Shown: positions 53,508-62,987, numbered from the stretch's first letter. The stretch is DNA of 64,000 bases from Streptomyces sp. Je 1-369 (GCF_026810505.1 NZ_CP101750.1:7180515-7244514), one strand, 5' to 3'. The notes: generated from the sequence alone by a model not told the origin. Numbers and translations: made by a program.

Positions 53508-55018
53508 CCCGCACCTACGCCACCGACGAGCAGTACGAACGCTGGTACATGACCGAGTGCTGCCGATGTGGCCGCCGCAGGCACAAGGCCGGCACCTGGC
53601 CGGACGGATACGTCTGCCGCACCTGTTCGGACCGCGCCGTCCGTACGCGGGGCACCTGTCCGGGGATGCGGCCAGGACCGGGCCCTGCCTGGGCTCCGTC
53701 CCGGTGACGGAGTCCCGATCTGCACCACCTGCGCCGGCTTCTCCCGAACCTTCGACTGCTCACGCTGCGGCTTCGAGGGCAAGCTCCTGGGCGGACGGCT
53801 GTGTGAGCGCTGCACGCTCAGCGACCGCCTCACCGCGCTCCTGGACGACGGCACCGGTCGCATCCGTCCCGCGCTGGTCCCACTGTTCAACCTGCTGGTG
53901 GCGATGGACAAGCCCAACAGCGGACTGGCCTGGCTGGCCATGCGCCGCAGCCAACCGACGAACGCCTCCCGATTGTTGCAACAGCTCGGCCTCGGCCAGA
54001 TCTCGCTGACCCACGACGCCTTCCACGAGCTCCAGCCCTGGCGAACCGCCGCTCACCTGGAAGAACTCCTGATGACCAGCGGAGTCCTGCCTACGGTCGA
54101 CAAGTACCTCTGCTCCTTCCAACGCTGGCCACCCCGAACACGTCAAAACGATCAGGCTCTTCGCGACCTGGCGCGTCCTCCCGTGGCTGCGGGCCCGCGC
54201 CGAACGAAGCCACATCACACCCAGCGTCCGGAGGTTCGCCGCCGACCAGATCAAGTACGCGACCGCCTTCCTGCAATGGCTCGGCCAACGCAACAACAGC
54301 CTCGCGTCCTGCGGCCAGATCGACATCGACGCCTGGTGGGCCGAGAGCAGCGAACACGGCCGCACCTGCCTGAGGGCTTTTCTCAGCTGGGCCATGCAGA
54401 CCCGTAACTGCCCACGCTCCCTGTCCATCCCCGCGATGAAGGTCTCCCGGCGGGCCGCACTGAGCGAAGACGAACGCCTCGACGCCCTCGGCCGACTGCT
54501 GACCGACACGGAGATTCCGGTACGTCTGCGTGTCGCGGGGGTCATCGTGCTGCTCTATGCGCAGCCCGTGAGCCGCATCGTCCGGCTCAGCGTCGAAGAC
54601 GTGATCCACGACGGCGACACCGTGCTGCTACGGCTCGGCGAACCCGCCTCACCCGTTCCCGCACCGGTCGCCACTCTGCTGCTGGAGCACATAGCGAACC
54701 GCGACAACATGAACACCGCCACCAACCCCGCCTCCCGATGGCTCTTCCCGGGCCGCCGGGCAGGACAGCCAGCCCGCCGACCACCTGTCCGCGCTCCTGA
54801 ACGAGGCCGGGATCCCGGCCGCCGCAGCACGTGGCGCCGCCATCCGCCAGCAGCTCCTCGAACTGCCCGCTCCCGTCGTTGCCGACGCTCTCGGCTACCA
54901 CAACAAGACCACCAGCCGCCTCATCAGAGAGACCGGCGGGACATGGAGCCGATACGCCGCTGGCGATCACACAAGGTCACCGACAAGCCGGCCTCCTCGG
55001 GAAGCCGGCGACAGTTGA
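53504..55018 (+). pseudogene. Zinc-ribbon recombinase/integrase, multiply frameshifted
   Basis: Starts MTRTYATDEQYERWYMTECC with CxxC zinc-ribbon pairs (ECCRCGRRR, VCRTCSDRA). An extra G near 53662 breaks the frame before CGQDRALPGLRPGDGVPICT; a second shift near 54130 precedes EHVKTIRLFATWRVLPWLRA; a third near 54775 precedes DHLSALLNEAGIPAAAARGA. The last part, LPAPVVADALGYHNKTTSRL to AGDHTRSP...EAGDS-stop, is the recombinase tail. Third member of the trio; nonfunctional as written. Confidence 0.82.
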
Positions 55019-55048
55019 CTACGAGAGCCCACAGCAGAAGGCCATGCT

Positions 55049-55702
55049 CTAGCGGAGACGGGCCAGCAAGTGGGCGTCCAGGAAGCCCCGCTCGGAGGCC
55101 GGGTCGTGGAGCAGCCGCGCGAATGTGACGAACCCGGCCCCGGCCAGCAACTCGGCGAAGCGGTCCGCCGACCAGCTGTAGGCGGGTGTCACCTTGTGGT
55201 CGAAGCGGACCGGCTCGGGCGCGTCGGTCCCGAAGAACGAGACCAGGAGAAGGCCCCCCGGCGCCAGGACACGCGCCTGCTCGGCGAGCAGCGCAGGTAG
55301 TTCCCCAGGAGGGGTATGGATCATCGAGTAGTGGGCCAGCACGCCACCGAGCGCGCCGTCCTCAACTGGGAGTGCCTCCATCCGGGCCTCATCGAACTTC
55401 AGCGCCGGATGGGCCCGCCGGGCGTGGTCGACCATGGCCGGGGAGAGGTCGAGCCCGAAGGCATCGAGCCCCAGGTCGTGCAGCATGGCCGTCAGATGTC
55501 CGGGCCCGCAGCCGACATCGGCCACCCGCGAATTCCCCGTTCCACGCACCAGCTCGGCGAAGGTGCCGATCATGTTCCGCGCGAACGGCTGCGTCTCCAG
55601 TCGATTAGCGAACATCGACGCATATAACTCGACGACCCCGTCATAGGCCGCCCTGGTCTCGTCCTGGTGCTTCGCCACGGGAAGGAAGTTAACACCCCCC
55701 AT
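55049..55702 (-). CDS. Class I SAM-dependent methyltransferase
   Basis: 217 residues from ATG 55702 (GTG 55678, VAKHQDETRAAYD, is a good alternative start). SAM motifs: VADVGCGPGHLTAMLHDLGL, AFGLDLSPAMVDHARRAHPA, KFDEARMEALPVEDGALGGV, and post-motif LAPGGLLLVSFFGT. Substrate unknown. It is cargo of the transposon and lies between two recombinase 3' tails (55018 and 55859), which hints that it moved with such an element. Confidence 0.87.
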   Translation of the reverse strand: MGGVNFLPVAKHQDETRAAYDGVVELYASMFANRLETQPFARNMIGTFAELVRGTGNSRVADVGCGPGHLTAMLHDLGLDAFGLDLSPAMVDHARRAHPALKFDEARMEALPVEDGALGGVLAHYSMIHTPPGELPALLAEQARVLAPGGLLLVSFFGTDAPEPVRFDHKVTPAYSWSADRFAELLAGAGFVTFARLLHDPASERGFLDAHLLARLR

Positions 55703-55734
55703 TCTCAACTGTTCTCCGGCCCCGTGCCGAATCC

Positions 55735-55859
55735 CGCCCCGTCGTATCGGACTCGTTCGGCTACCAGGACAAGGCCATCACCCGGTGGCGCGACAAGCCG
55801 CTGGCGACCACAGTCAGTCACCAGCTGGCTGGACTCCCCGGGGAACTGGCGACAGTTGA
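55735..55859 (+). pseudogene. Second recombinase C-terminal remnant
   Basis: PVVSDSFGYQDKAITR matches the tail of the zinc-ribbon recombinase (PVVADALGYHNKTTSR). In another frame GDHSQSPAGWTPRGTGDS-stop matches AGDHTRSP...GDS-stop, and both share GGCGACAGTTGA at the stop (55007-55018 and 55848-55859). Only the last 40 or so codons remain. Confidence 0.7.
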
Positions 55860-55961
55860 TTAGGCGATCACACCAGTACCGAGGCCGTACCCCTAATGCG
55901 CAGTGATCGACCGCGAGTGACATCAAAACTCATCGCGATTGATCATGCAGAGACGCCCATA

Positions 55962-56012
55962 GCGACTCCCCAACACACCGCGAAACGACTCCCGCTAGAA
56001 CCTCCACAACCA
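55962..56012 (-). repeat. Right terminal inverted repeat of the IS21-family element
   Basis: Mirror of 47418-47468; perfect core at 55979-55993, element ends CCA at 56012. Confidence 0.82.
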
Positions 56013-56019
56013 GCAGCCG
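56013..56019. repeat. Target site duplication, right copy
   Basis: GCAGCCG adjoining the right end, identical to 47411-47417. Confidence 0.85.
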
Positions 56020-56140
56020 GGTCGCCCTCACCCGGCGTGAAGCCCTCACCGGTCACGAGCAGCAGCCGTCGTCCGTCGCCGCAGGGGGCGGTGCGCACGG
56101 ACCGTTTGCCGTTGTCCTGAGTGAGGTACATGCCGACAGG
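56013..56140 (-). pseudogene. FAD-dependent oxidoreductase remnant (upstream half)
   Basis: Encodes DPVGMYLTQDNGKRSVRTAP, CGDGRRLLLVTGEGFTPGEG, DPAA, which is the segment just before VARLDAW at 47410. The upstream Rossmann part of the gene is missing, so the target was either already truncated or lost its 5' end later. Nothing else recognisable lies between 56141 and 56425. Confidence 0.8.
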
Positions 56141-56425
56141 ATCCCGCTCGGGGCCTGCGTCGAGGCTCGCCAGATGGGCAAAGGCCGCCGTGGTGTCGGG
56201 GGAGTCGTCGTCAACACGGCATGTGTGCGCGTGCTGCGGTGGGTGTGGCGTGGTGGAGATGCTGCCGGTGAGCATAGAAGAGCGCTCCTCAACGGGTCGG
56301 CCAGCAGGGCCCCGCGAGGGCGCGACAGCTATGAGAGTCATCCAGCCGGAAAGCGGCGCGCCGCTCGCGGGTAGATGCCTTCTTCCGCCTTCAGGTGCAC
56401 ATGGCTGCAACGTCGGGCGTGCCGT

Positions 56426-56842
56426 TCAGTCGCTGGAGAGTGCTTCCAGCAGGTCTCCGACCTGAGGGTCGGGAAGGGCGCGGGCGACATCGCCCTGGGA
56501 GACCATGCCGACCAGGCGGTGGCCGTCGATGACGGGCAGGCGGCGGGTCTTGTGGGCCGTCATCGTGCGCAGGATTTCACTGGCCTCGTCGTCGGCGCCG
56601 ATCGTGACGGCCTCGCCCTGTGCCAGCTCGCCTGCCGTGGTCGAGGCAGGGTCCTTACCGGCCCCCAGGACCTTGATGACGATGTCGCGGTCGGTGAGGA
56701 CGCCCTTGAGCTTGTCGTCGGCGCCGCAGATCGGCAGCGCGCCGACGCCCAGTTCGGTCATCTTCTGAGCAGCGAGCAGAACGTTTTCGTCCGCGCCGAT
56801 ACATTCGGCGCCCTCGGTCATGATCTCTCGTGCAGTGGTCAT
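56426..56842 (-). CDS. Two-CBS-domain protein, Hrp1-like (copy 2)
   Basis: 138 residues from ATG 56842. ARE-IMTEGAECIGADENVL, GALPICGADDKLKGVLTDRD, EAVTIGADDEASEILRTMTA and RRLPVIDGHRLVGMVSQGDV mark two CBS motifs. Highly similar to the protein at 44.5 kb, with the same length and order of motifs. Family role as in copy 1. Followed upstream by a hemerythrin fragment, as in stress-gene regions. Confidence 0.9.
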   Translation of the reverse strand: MTTAREIMTEGAECIGADENVLLAAQKMTELGVGALPICGADDKLKGVLTDRDIVIKVLGAGKDPASTTAGELAQGEAVTIGADDEASEILRTMTAHKTRRLPVIDGHRLVGMVSQGDVARALPDPQVGDLLEALSSD

Positions 56843-57028
56843 CGCAGCTCTCCTTCGTGCCCTGCTCCAGCCGGAGGCGTCGGGCGTGGTGGGGTCAGCC
56901 AGTTCTTGCCTGGCGGGGTGTGCGGTGCTGAGGGGTGGGGGCGCGTGGGTGCCGGCTTCTTCGCGATGCGGATCTTGTTGCCCAGCTCCTACATGACCTC
57001 GCTGCTCCTCCAAGACCTCGCTCGTACA

Positions 57029-57149
57029 GGTCACGGACAAGAGAAGGAAGAGGTACTTGCGCACCGCCGGATACAGCCACTGCTCTTCAGCCACGGAATG
57101 CCGCACCAGCTGCGTGGTGAGTTCGTCGGCCAACTCCCGGCGTCGTTGG
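57029..57149 (-). pseudogene. Hemerythrin-domain fragment
   Basis: On the minus strand DQRRRELADELTTQLVRHSV, AEEQWLYPAVRKYL matches the second half of HHE hemerythrin domains (HSVAEEQYLYP with His and Glu iron ligands). No start and no N-terminal helices; it begins at the stop of the adjacent gene and runs out at about 57029. Confidence 0.6.
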
Positions 57150-57476
57150 TCAGCGGCCGAGGGCCTTGGCCAGTTGCTGTTTGTTCATGGATGAGCGGCC
57201 GTCGATGTTGTGCTTCTTGGCCTCCGCGTAGAGCTGGTCCTTCGTCGGGCCCTGGGAGCCGCTGTGGGAGCGTTCGCCGCCGCGCTGTGAGGCGGACTTC
57301 TTGTCGCGCGTGGAGGTCTTGCTCGCGGTCTTCGATTCGCCGGAACGGGCGCGTTCCTTGTTCACGGTGCGTGCCGCGATCTCCTTCGCGCGGCCTTCGG
57401 AGGTTCCTCGTTTCTCCGCGCCTTCCTTGATGTGCTCGTACTGGCGCTCACGCTTGTTGCTGGACCCCTGCGGCAT
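57150..57476 (-). CDS. Small basic protein with Rho-N/SAP-like C-terminus
   Basis: 108 residues from ATG 57476. The first 70 residues are Lys/Arg/Ser/Glu rich and likely disordered (KRERQYEHIKEGAEKRGTSE, GRAKEIAARTVNKERARSGE). The C-terminus KDQLYAEAKKHNIDGRSSMN then KQQLAKAL matches the Rho termination factor N-terminal/SAP-like fold that binds nucleic acid. Such proteins are common in Streptomyces near stress genes; a DNA- or RNA-binding role is inferred. Confidence 0.8.
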   Translation of the reverse strand: MPQGSSNKRERQYEHIKEGAEKRGTSEGRAKEIAARTVNKERARSGESKTASKTSTRDKKSASQRGGERSHSGSQGPTKDQLYAEAKKHNIDGRSSMNKQQLAKALGR

Positions 57477-57808
57477 GACGTACTCCTTCCAGACGGTTCG
57501 GCCTACTTGACCTGGCCCGCTTTCCTGCGGCCTTCCGGACACCCTCCGGCTGGTGCTTCGCACCGGGAACCGCGGTGGTTCCATCTGATGCGGGGGCCGG
57601 GAACTCTGCGAGCAGACAGCGACCGAACGGATGAGGCAGCGACCCGCGGATCTTCCAGTTCCTGAAGCGCTCGCCACGGCACGGGCCGGTGTCTTGGTGT
57701 CACAGTGCCGACTCGCGGACGCAGGGCTGAGCTGACGGGCCTCGACCGCCTGCAGCAGGGCGATCAGGGCCTGGCGGCCACCGGCCGGCGCCACCGCGCG
57801 GGCCCCGG
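57477..57808. other. Intergenic stretch without a supported gene
   Basis: 332 bp. A minus-strand frame reading RQALIALLQAVEARQLSP is suggestive of a gene fragment but has no start or recognised family. Confidence 0.4.
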
Positions 57809-60800
57809 TCACCACTGGATCGTCCCTGGGACCGACGGCGGCGCCTCCCGTGCCGTGACCGTCTCGCGTGCCGACGCGCGGACGTCGGGGTGTGCGTGCC
57901 GGCGCAGGGTGCGGAGCTGGCCGCGCCACGGCTCCGTCCACCGAGAGCGGCTGCCGCCGGAGACGGTGAGCCTGATGGCGAACAGGCCCTGGGCCAGGCC
58001 CGGTTCCGCACCCAGCGTGCGGGCGGTCTCCAGCCACGCGTCGGGCGCGGGGCCGCTGATCGCACTGAGCCGCGAGCTGATCCCTTCTGCGACGTCCCGG
58101 GCCAGCAGCGGACGTCCTTCGCAGTCGGCAGCCAGTCGGCGCAGGCCCGACGACAGCGCGGTGGCGTCCTTGTTCAGTTCGAGGGCGTACAGCCGGAGTT
58201 CGGCGGCGGAGCGCGCGAAATCCTCGTACCCGGCAGCGGTGTCGGCGGCGGACAGCAGCACGTCCGCCGTCGGCCGGCCGCCGCCACGGTAGCGGTGGTG
58301 GTGCAGCAGGCTCGCGGCCCGCTGCCGGGCCGGCTGGTCGCGCTCGGGCTCGGCGTCGGGCTGGTCCGGATCTCCTGCGGCTTCCAGCATCGCCCGCAGG
58401 GCCCGAAGATACGGGCCGTCGTCGTCCGCCGAGAGCTCCACCAGCTCCTGCCCGGCCATCGCCCACACCGCCCGATCGGCAAGGTCCGTGGTGGCGGCCA
58501 CCAGCATCTCGGCGATCTCCGGCTGCACGGCGCCCATTCCGCCAGTGCCGGGAACAGCGCCGCGGCCGTTTCCGGTTCGAGCGGCTCGCAGGCCCGACGC
58601 AGCAGCCCTGCGTACCTGGCCCGATGCTCCTCGTCCACCTCGGCCACGGTCGCCCGTGCCAGCGTCCGGCGGAGCTCCGTGCGTCCCTGCGCGGCCGACT
58701 CCAGCATGGGCCAGCTGGCCGGCTCCGCCAGCATCCCCTGGGCAAACGCGACGCACACCGACCGCACGTCGTGATGCTGCCCGGGCAGCTCGAACGCCTC
58801 CCGCAGCGGCGGCGCCGCTTGTGCCGGAGGCAGCATCGTCGCCGCGAGGCGCACCGCCTCCTTGCGGCTGGTGACCTTCACCGTCCGCGGATCCTGCGGC
58901 GTGAGCAGCCTGCGGAGATCTGTGGCGAGCCGCGACGGGGCGACGTACTGCGCGGCCCGCGTCGCCGCGTAGATCGCGACCCGGGCGCGGTCGCCGCCCG
59001 CGTGCTCCAGCAGCTGCGGCAGCACCTCGTCGGGGCGGTCGGTCCACGGCAGTGCGCTGAGGGCCGCCTCCGTCAGCGGGACGTTCGACGATCCCGTGTA
59101 GCGGCGGACGACTTCCAGGCCCGCCTCCGGGATCACTGCTGCCGCCGAGAGGGCCTGGACGCGCACCTGCACCGGCTGTCCCGCATCGCCCGCCGTGCGC
59201 GCGAGCAGCTCCGCCGCCGCCCGCTGCTGGCGCGGCACCCAGCGGTGGGCCCGGTAGGTGGGTGGCGTCCAGTGGCTGCGGGCGGTCAGGAAGCGGCCGT
59301 ATGGTGGGGTGTCCGCCAGCACCGGGTCGAGGAGGTCCGTACGTCGCCCCGTCAGGACGCTCAGAACGGACGGCAGGACGGCGGCGGACGGCTCCAGCCG
59401 CACGATCCGCTCCACCCGCTCGTCGCGCCCCTTCGGCTGCTCCAGCCAGAGGTTGACTGCGGTGCGGACGGATGCGTCGTCTCCGAACTGGACGGCCTGC
59501 CACAGGTACTCCTGAAGTTCGGTCATCCCCCACGCGCGCCGCCCGAGTGCTCGTACGAGTGCGAAGACGAGCGAGTAGTCGGCCTTGTCGGTGGCGGCCT
59601 CCAGCCGCGGCCGTAGCGCCGCCAGTACCTCGTACTCCTGGCCGCGCCGCAGCACGGTGTCGAGGCGGCCGACGTTCGCGCCGCCGGTGTGGCCGGACAG
59701 CCGGATGAGGGTGTCGAGGGCCCAGCCGATGAGCCGCGTGCCGCCCCTGCCGGCGTGCTCGCGCAGTACGGACAGGGCGAGCCTGCTGAGCGCGTGACGG
59801 GTGCTCCAGGAGGAGTCGCGGGCTTCGACGGCGTCGACGGCGATTCGTTCGAGGTCCTCGGCGGCGTCCTCCGTGAACAGCGAAGGGCGCACTTCCGCCA
59901 GCGCGGAGAGGGCGGCGCTGCGAACCGGGTCCTGTTCATTGCGCAGCCGCAGCAGCTCACGCAGCAACCGGCTCACTTCCTGAGGGGCGCGGGAGCGTGC
60001 CGCGTTGCGGACGAGCAGGGGGTACGCCGTGGCGCGGTCGTCCGCGCCGGAGCGGTGGACGGCGCCGAGAAGGTCGTCACGGACCTCGTCCGGCGGCAGG
60101 TAGGCGGCTGCCGTCAGTATCTGCGTCCAGTGCGCGCCCCTCTCGCGGGCCAGCATCGCTATCCGCCGCGCCTCGGCAGTGCGCCGCTCGTACGGCAGTA
60201 CGTCGAGCAGGGCGGGGCTGAGGTCCGCGTGGGCGAGGTCCTTGCCCTCCATCGCCGCGTCGAACAGGGCGCTGCGGCGGGAGGGCGGCAGGTAGGCCAA
60301 CAGCCGGGCGACAGCGGCTGCGTTGTCGTTCCAGGCGCAGGCGAGGTCGGTGAGTTCCGCCGGGGCGTGGCGGACGAGGCGGCGCAGCACGGCGGGTTCG
60401 AGGCGGCCGCTGTTCAGCCAGGACCGCAGCTTCGGGCGTAGCAGCAGCCGCACCGTGCGGCCGGGATCCGCCTCGACGAGGAGGTGCAGCTTGCGGACCA
60501 CGGGCATCGGCAGCGTCTCGTAACGCTCGAGCACAGCCAGTACGCCGAGCGGATCCTGTCCGGCGAGGAACGCGAGCGCGTCCGCGTGGGACGCCAGCCA
60601 GCCTTCCCGTACGACGGCGGGGAGGGTGTCGAGCCGCCGTTCCATCTCGGCGAGCAGCAGAGCGGGATGGCGGGCGGCGAGCAGCCGGTAGGAGTCCAGT
60701 CCGCGGAACAGGCGGGGCAGCAGCCGGTCGACGGTCTTTGCCGTGCAGGCGGCGAGCACTTCCGCGGCGGCGTCGGCGCCCCATCGCCGATACGTCGGCT

Positions 60801-61188
60801 CGACCAGCGCCTCGGCGAGGCCCGTACGCCCCGCCACGGCGATGGCGTGCATGAGTTGCTGCCGCACGGCGGCAGGCGCGTCCTCGACGACCCCGATCAC
60901 GGCGGCGTCCGTAAGCCGCCCCTGCCGCAGGGCCTTGATCGCGGGGGCGCGGACGAGGCGGTCGGGGTCCGCGAGGCAGCCCTCCAGATACGCGTCGTGA
61001 CGCGCCATGTCCGCCACGGTGGCGGCGAGCCGCCGCCCGTGGACGCCGTGGGCGGCGAGCCCGGTCAGGAGCTCGTCGACCGCCCCCTCTGCCGCGGCGC
61101 GCCGGGCAGCGGAGGCCAGCTCACGCATGCGGCGGGGGTAGGAGAGCTGGTCGACGGCTGCGAGCAGGTGTTCGGCGCGCTGGGACAT
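57809..61188 (-). pseudogene. Large HEAT-repeat protein, one frameshift
   Basis: About 1,126 residues if repaired. From ATG 61188 the protein is a continuous array of helical repeats (for example MRELASAARRAAAEGAVDEL, DPDRLVRAPAIKALRQGRLT, RVAIYAATRAAQYVAPSRLA), typical of HEAT-type solenoids, without membrane segments. At about 58539 one base is missing: ALAEWAP is followed by VQPEIAEMLVAATTDLADRA in the next frame, which runs to 57809. Repeat arrays like this act as protein scaffolds. Partner and function unknown. The change could be real or a sequencing error. Confidence 0.8.
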
Positions 61189-61836
61189 GAGGGCGATTCT
61201 GCCTGGCGGGCGGGGGTGGCGCTGCCGCCGTGGGGGGCCTGGACGGGCTGTTCGAAGGCGGCGGCGAAGGAGACGGCCCGGTCACCGCGGGCCGCGAGGT
61301 GGACGAGGTGGGGCAGGGCGTGGGGAGCGGTGGAGTTCTTCTTGGCCTGCGGCACGGCGAGGATGAACGTGCTCAGAGGGGCTGCGCCCGTAACCACCGC
61401 CCCGCACGGGCATGTCGGCTGCTCTGGTGAGCTGCTGTCCTACCGCTCGCGCGGTCGCTCCTGGTGGGGCGTGCTCCCGACCCGGTGGGTTCGACGCCGA
61501 CCCGCAGGCGCGCGGGCTTCGTGCTCCGGCCGTATCAGGCACGATCGCCGCAGGACCGCGGAGAAGCAGATAGCCCGGCCTGCGCCTTCGTCGGCGGGCC
61601 TACCCTGAGCCTCACGAGCGGAGGCCCGCAAGGCCAGCCGCGTTCCTGCTGGAGTCGGTATCTGCCTCCGCGCCCGGCGCGGTGGAGGGTTGGCCACCCT
61701 CGGCTTGCCTTGGTCTCCTGAGGTCAGGCGCACTACTTTCCCGAGGCTCGACGGGCGCGAGACGAACCGCTGATCGCAGGGTCGCAAGACGCGGCCGTAC
61801 GGCCGGGGCGCTGGGTGCGTGTCGCCGTCAGCGGGG
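61189..61836. other. Intergenic stretch, 648 bp, no supported gene
   Basis: No frame has a convincing start plus recognisable product. A minus-strand piece reading FILAVPQAKKNSTAPHALPH near 61300-61390 might be a gene fragment. No tRNA fold could be closed. Confidence 0.4.
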
Positions 61837-62745
61837 TTACAGCCCAGGGGTGTAGGGGGCGATGCCGATGATGAGGATGTCGCGTCGGCCGGTGTTCTTG
61901 CCATGGGCGAGGTGGACGGGGGCGACGTAGTGGCTGACGCGGTGGTCGTGCACGCCGTAGCCGTCCAGCGGTTCGGTCATCATGAAGCGGGCGTGCACGG
62001 CGTGAGGTGGCAGCGTGTCGGGTCGTTGGCCGGCGCTGTCGGCGGTGGCGATGGCGTTCTCGCCGCCGTTGATGTTGTGGCAGCCGATGAGGTGGGCGAA
62101 GGTGAAGGTGGCGGCTGAGCCGCCGTCCTGGTGCAAGCAGTTCGGTGAGGAGACCGCCACCTGCTGCCGGCCCCGGACGGCCAGCGTGATCATGTGGACG
62201 CCGATGTAGACGGGCGTGTGCTGCAAGTCCTGGAGCCACAGCGCCTGGTCGAGGTCGGCGTGGATGAGGGCGTCCAGCAGTCGGTTGCCCTGAAGCGCCG
62301 GCGGGATGTCGGGCAGCCTGCGAAGGACGCGGGGGAACTCGGGGTTGTGCTCGTCCTGCCAGTACTTGGTGACGGTGCCGAACTCGGGGTCCGGAGCACC
62401 GGGGACGAACGAGAGCTCGCCGCTCCAGGGGAGGTAGACGGCGTGGGAGTAGCGGCGGTAGCGGTTGGTGTCCGGCGCGTAGGGGTCAGGGGGCAGGTCC
62501 TCGTAGCCCTTGGCGAGCTGGGCGAAGTCTTCGGCCAGTGCTTGGGTGTCCACTCCTAGGTCTGCGGCGCTCAGGCGGGCGTAGCCGTCGCGGCGCACGC
62601 TGGTGCTGCCGACCGGGGATGCTGGGGCGGAAGCGCCGAGGGACGCTCCCAGGGTGTCCTGCGCCGTCCGGGCGGGCCGGGTCGGCGTGGAGTCCGTGGG
62701 CGCGGGTGCGGTTGCCGGGCTCTGCGCGGATCGGATGTCGTCCAT
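61837..62745 (-). CDS. 2-oxoglutarate/Fe(II) dioxygenase family protein (PF10014 type)
   Basis: 302 residues from ATG 62745 (GGAAGGAAA upstream). An Ala/Pro/Thr-rich first 60 residues precede the catalytic domain: LLDALIHADLDQALWLQDLQ, SPNCLHQDGGSAATFTFAHL with the HxD iron motif, and GVHDHRVSHYVAPVHLAHG with the distal His. PF10014 includes amino acid hydroxylases such as isoleucine 4-dioxygenase. It probably hydroxylates a free amino acid or a peptide. A carboxylate-amine ligase gene lies upstream on the same strand, which could place both in one small-molecule pathway (inference). Confidence 0.83.
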   Translation of the reverse strand: MDDIRSAQSPATAPAPTDSTPTRPARTAQDTLGASLGASAPASPVGSTSVRRDGYARLSAADLGVDTQALAEDFAQLAKGYEDLPPDPYAPDTNRYRRYSHAVYLPWSGELSFVPGAPDPEFGTVTKYWQDEHNPEFPRVLRRLPDIPPALQGNRLLDALIHADLDQALWLQDLQHTPVYIGVHMITLAVRGRQQVAVSSPNCLHQDGGSAATFTFAHLIGCHNINGGENAIATADSAGQRPDTLPPHAVHARFMMTEPLDGYGVHDHRVSHYVAPVHLAHGKNTGRRDILIIGIAPYTPGL

Positions 62746-62780
62746 GGTTTCCTTCCAGCGCCTGCGAGTGGCCGTCGGCA

Positions 62781-62803
62781 CCGGGGCCTGGGCCCCGGCT
62801 TTT
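62781..62803 (+). terminator. Hairpin with T-run between the two right-edge genes
   Basis: CCGGGGCC-tg-GGCCCCGG followed by CTTTT, 36 bp upstream of the dioxygenase ATG on the opposite strand. Terminator-like only for plus-strand transcription; it might instead attenuate minus-strand reading. Confidence 0.4.
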
Positions 62804-62987
62804 CGCCTGTCTCTTTGAACCGCCGTACGACGGTCTTTGCGTTCCCCAGCGTGGCACGGTCGATTGGGGGGCGTCGTGGTGGAGTCGGCCAGACAGGCGA
62901 AGCCGGCTTCGAGCAGGTGGTGACGTCTTCGCTGCAGGATGGCTCTGTCGCACCCACCAGGCGCAGGGTTTCGGCCGGGGTCCGTGC

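Larger units (their letters stand above)
47418..56012 (+). mobile_element. IS21-family transposon with cargo, 8,595 bp
   Basis: Ends begin TGG and end CCA, with inverted repeats and a 7-bp GCAGCCG target duplication. istA and istB lie at the left end. The right end is 6 kb beyond istB, and no right-end-like sequence is seen just after istB. Between them lie a cyclophilin gene, small ORFs, a recombinase-XRE-recombinase trio and a methyltransferase gene. It interrupts an FAD oxidoreductase gene whose frame is restored on removal. istA has an internal TGA, so the copy is probably immobile unless helped in trans. Confidence 0.88.

Noticed and set aside
61470..61520. tRNA-like T-arm (GGTTCGA)
   Set aside because: The T-stem has a mismatch and no acceptor, D or anticodon stems could be closed around it.
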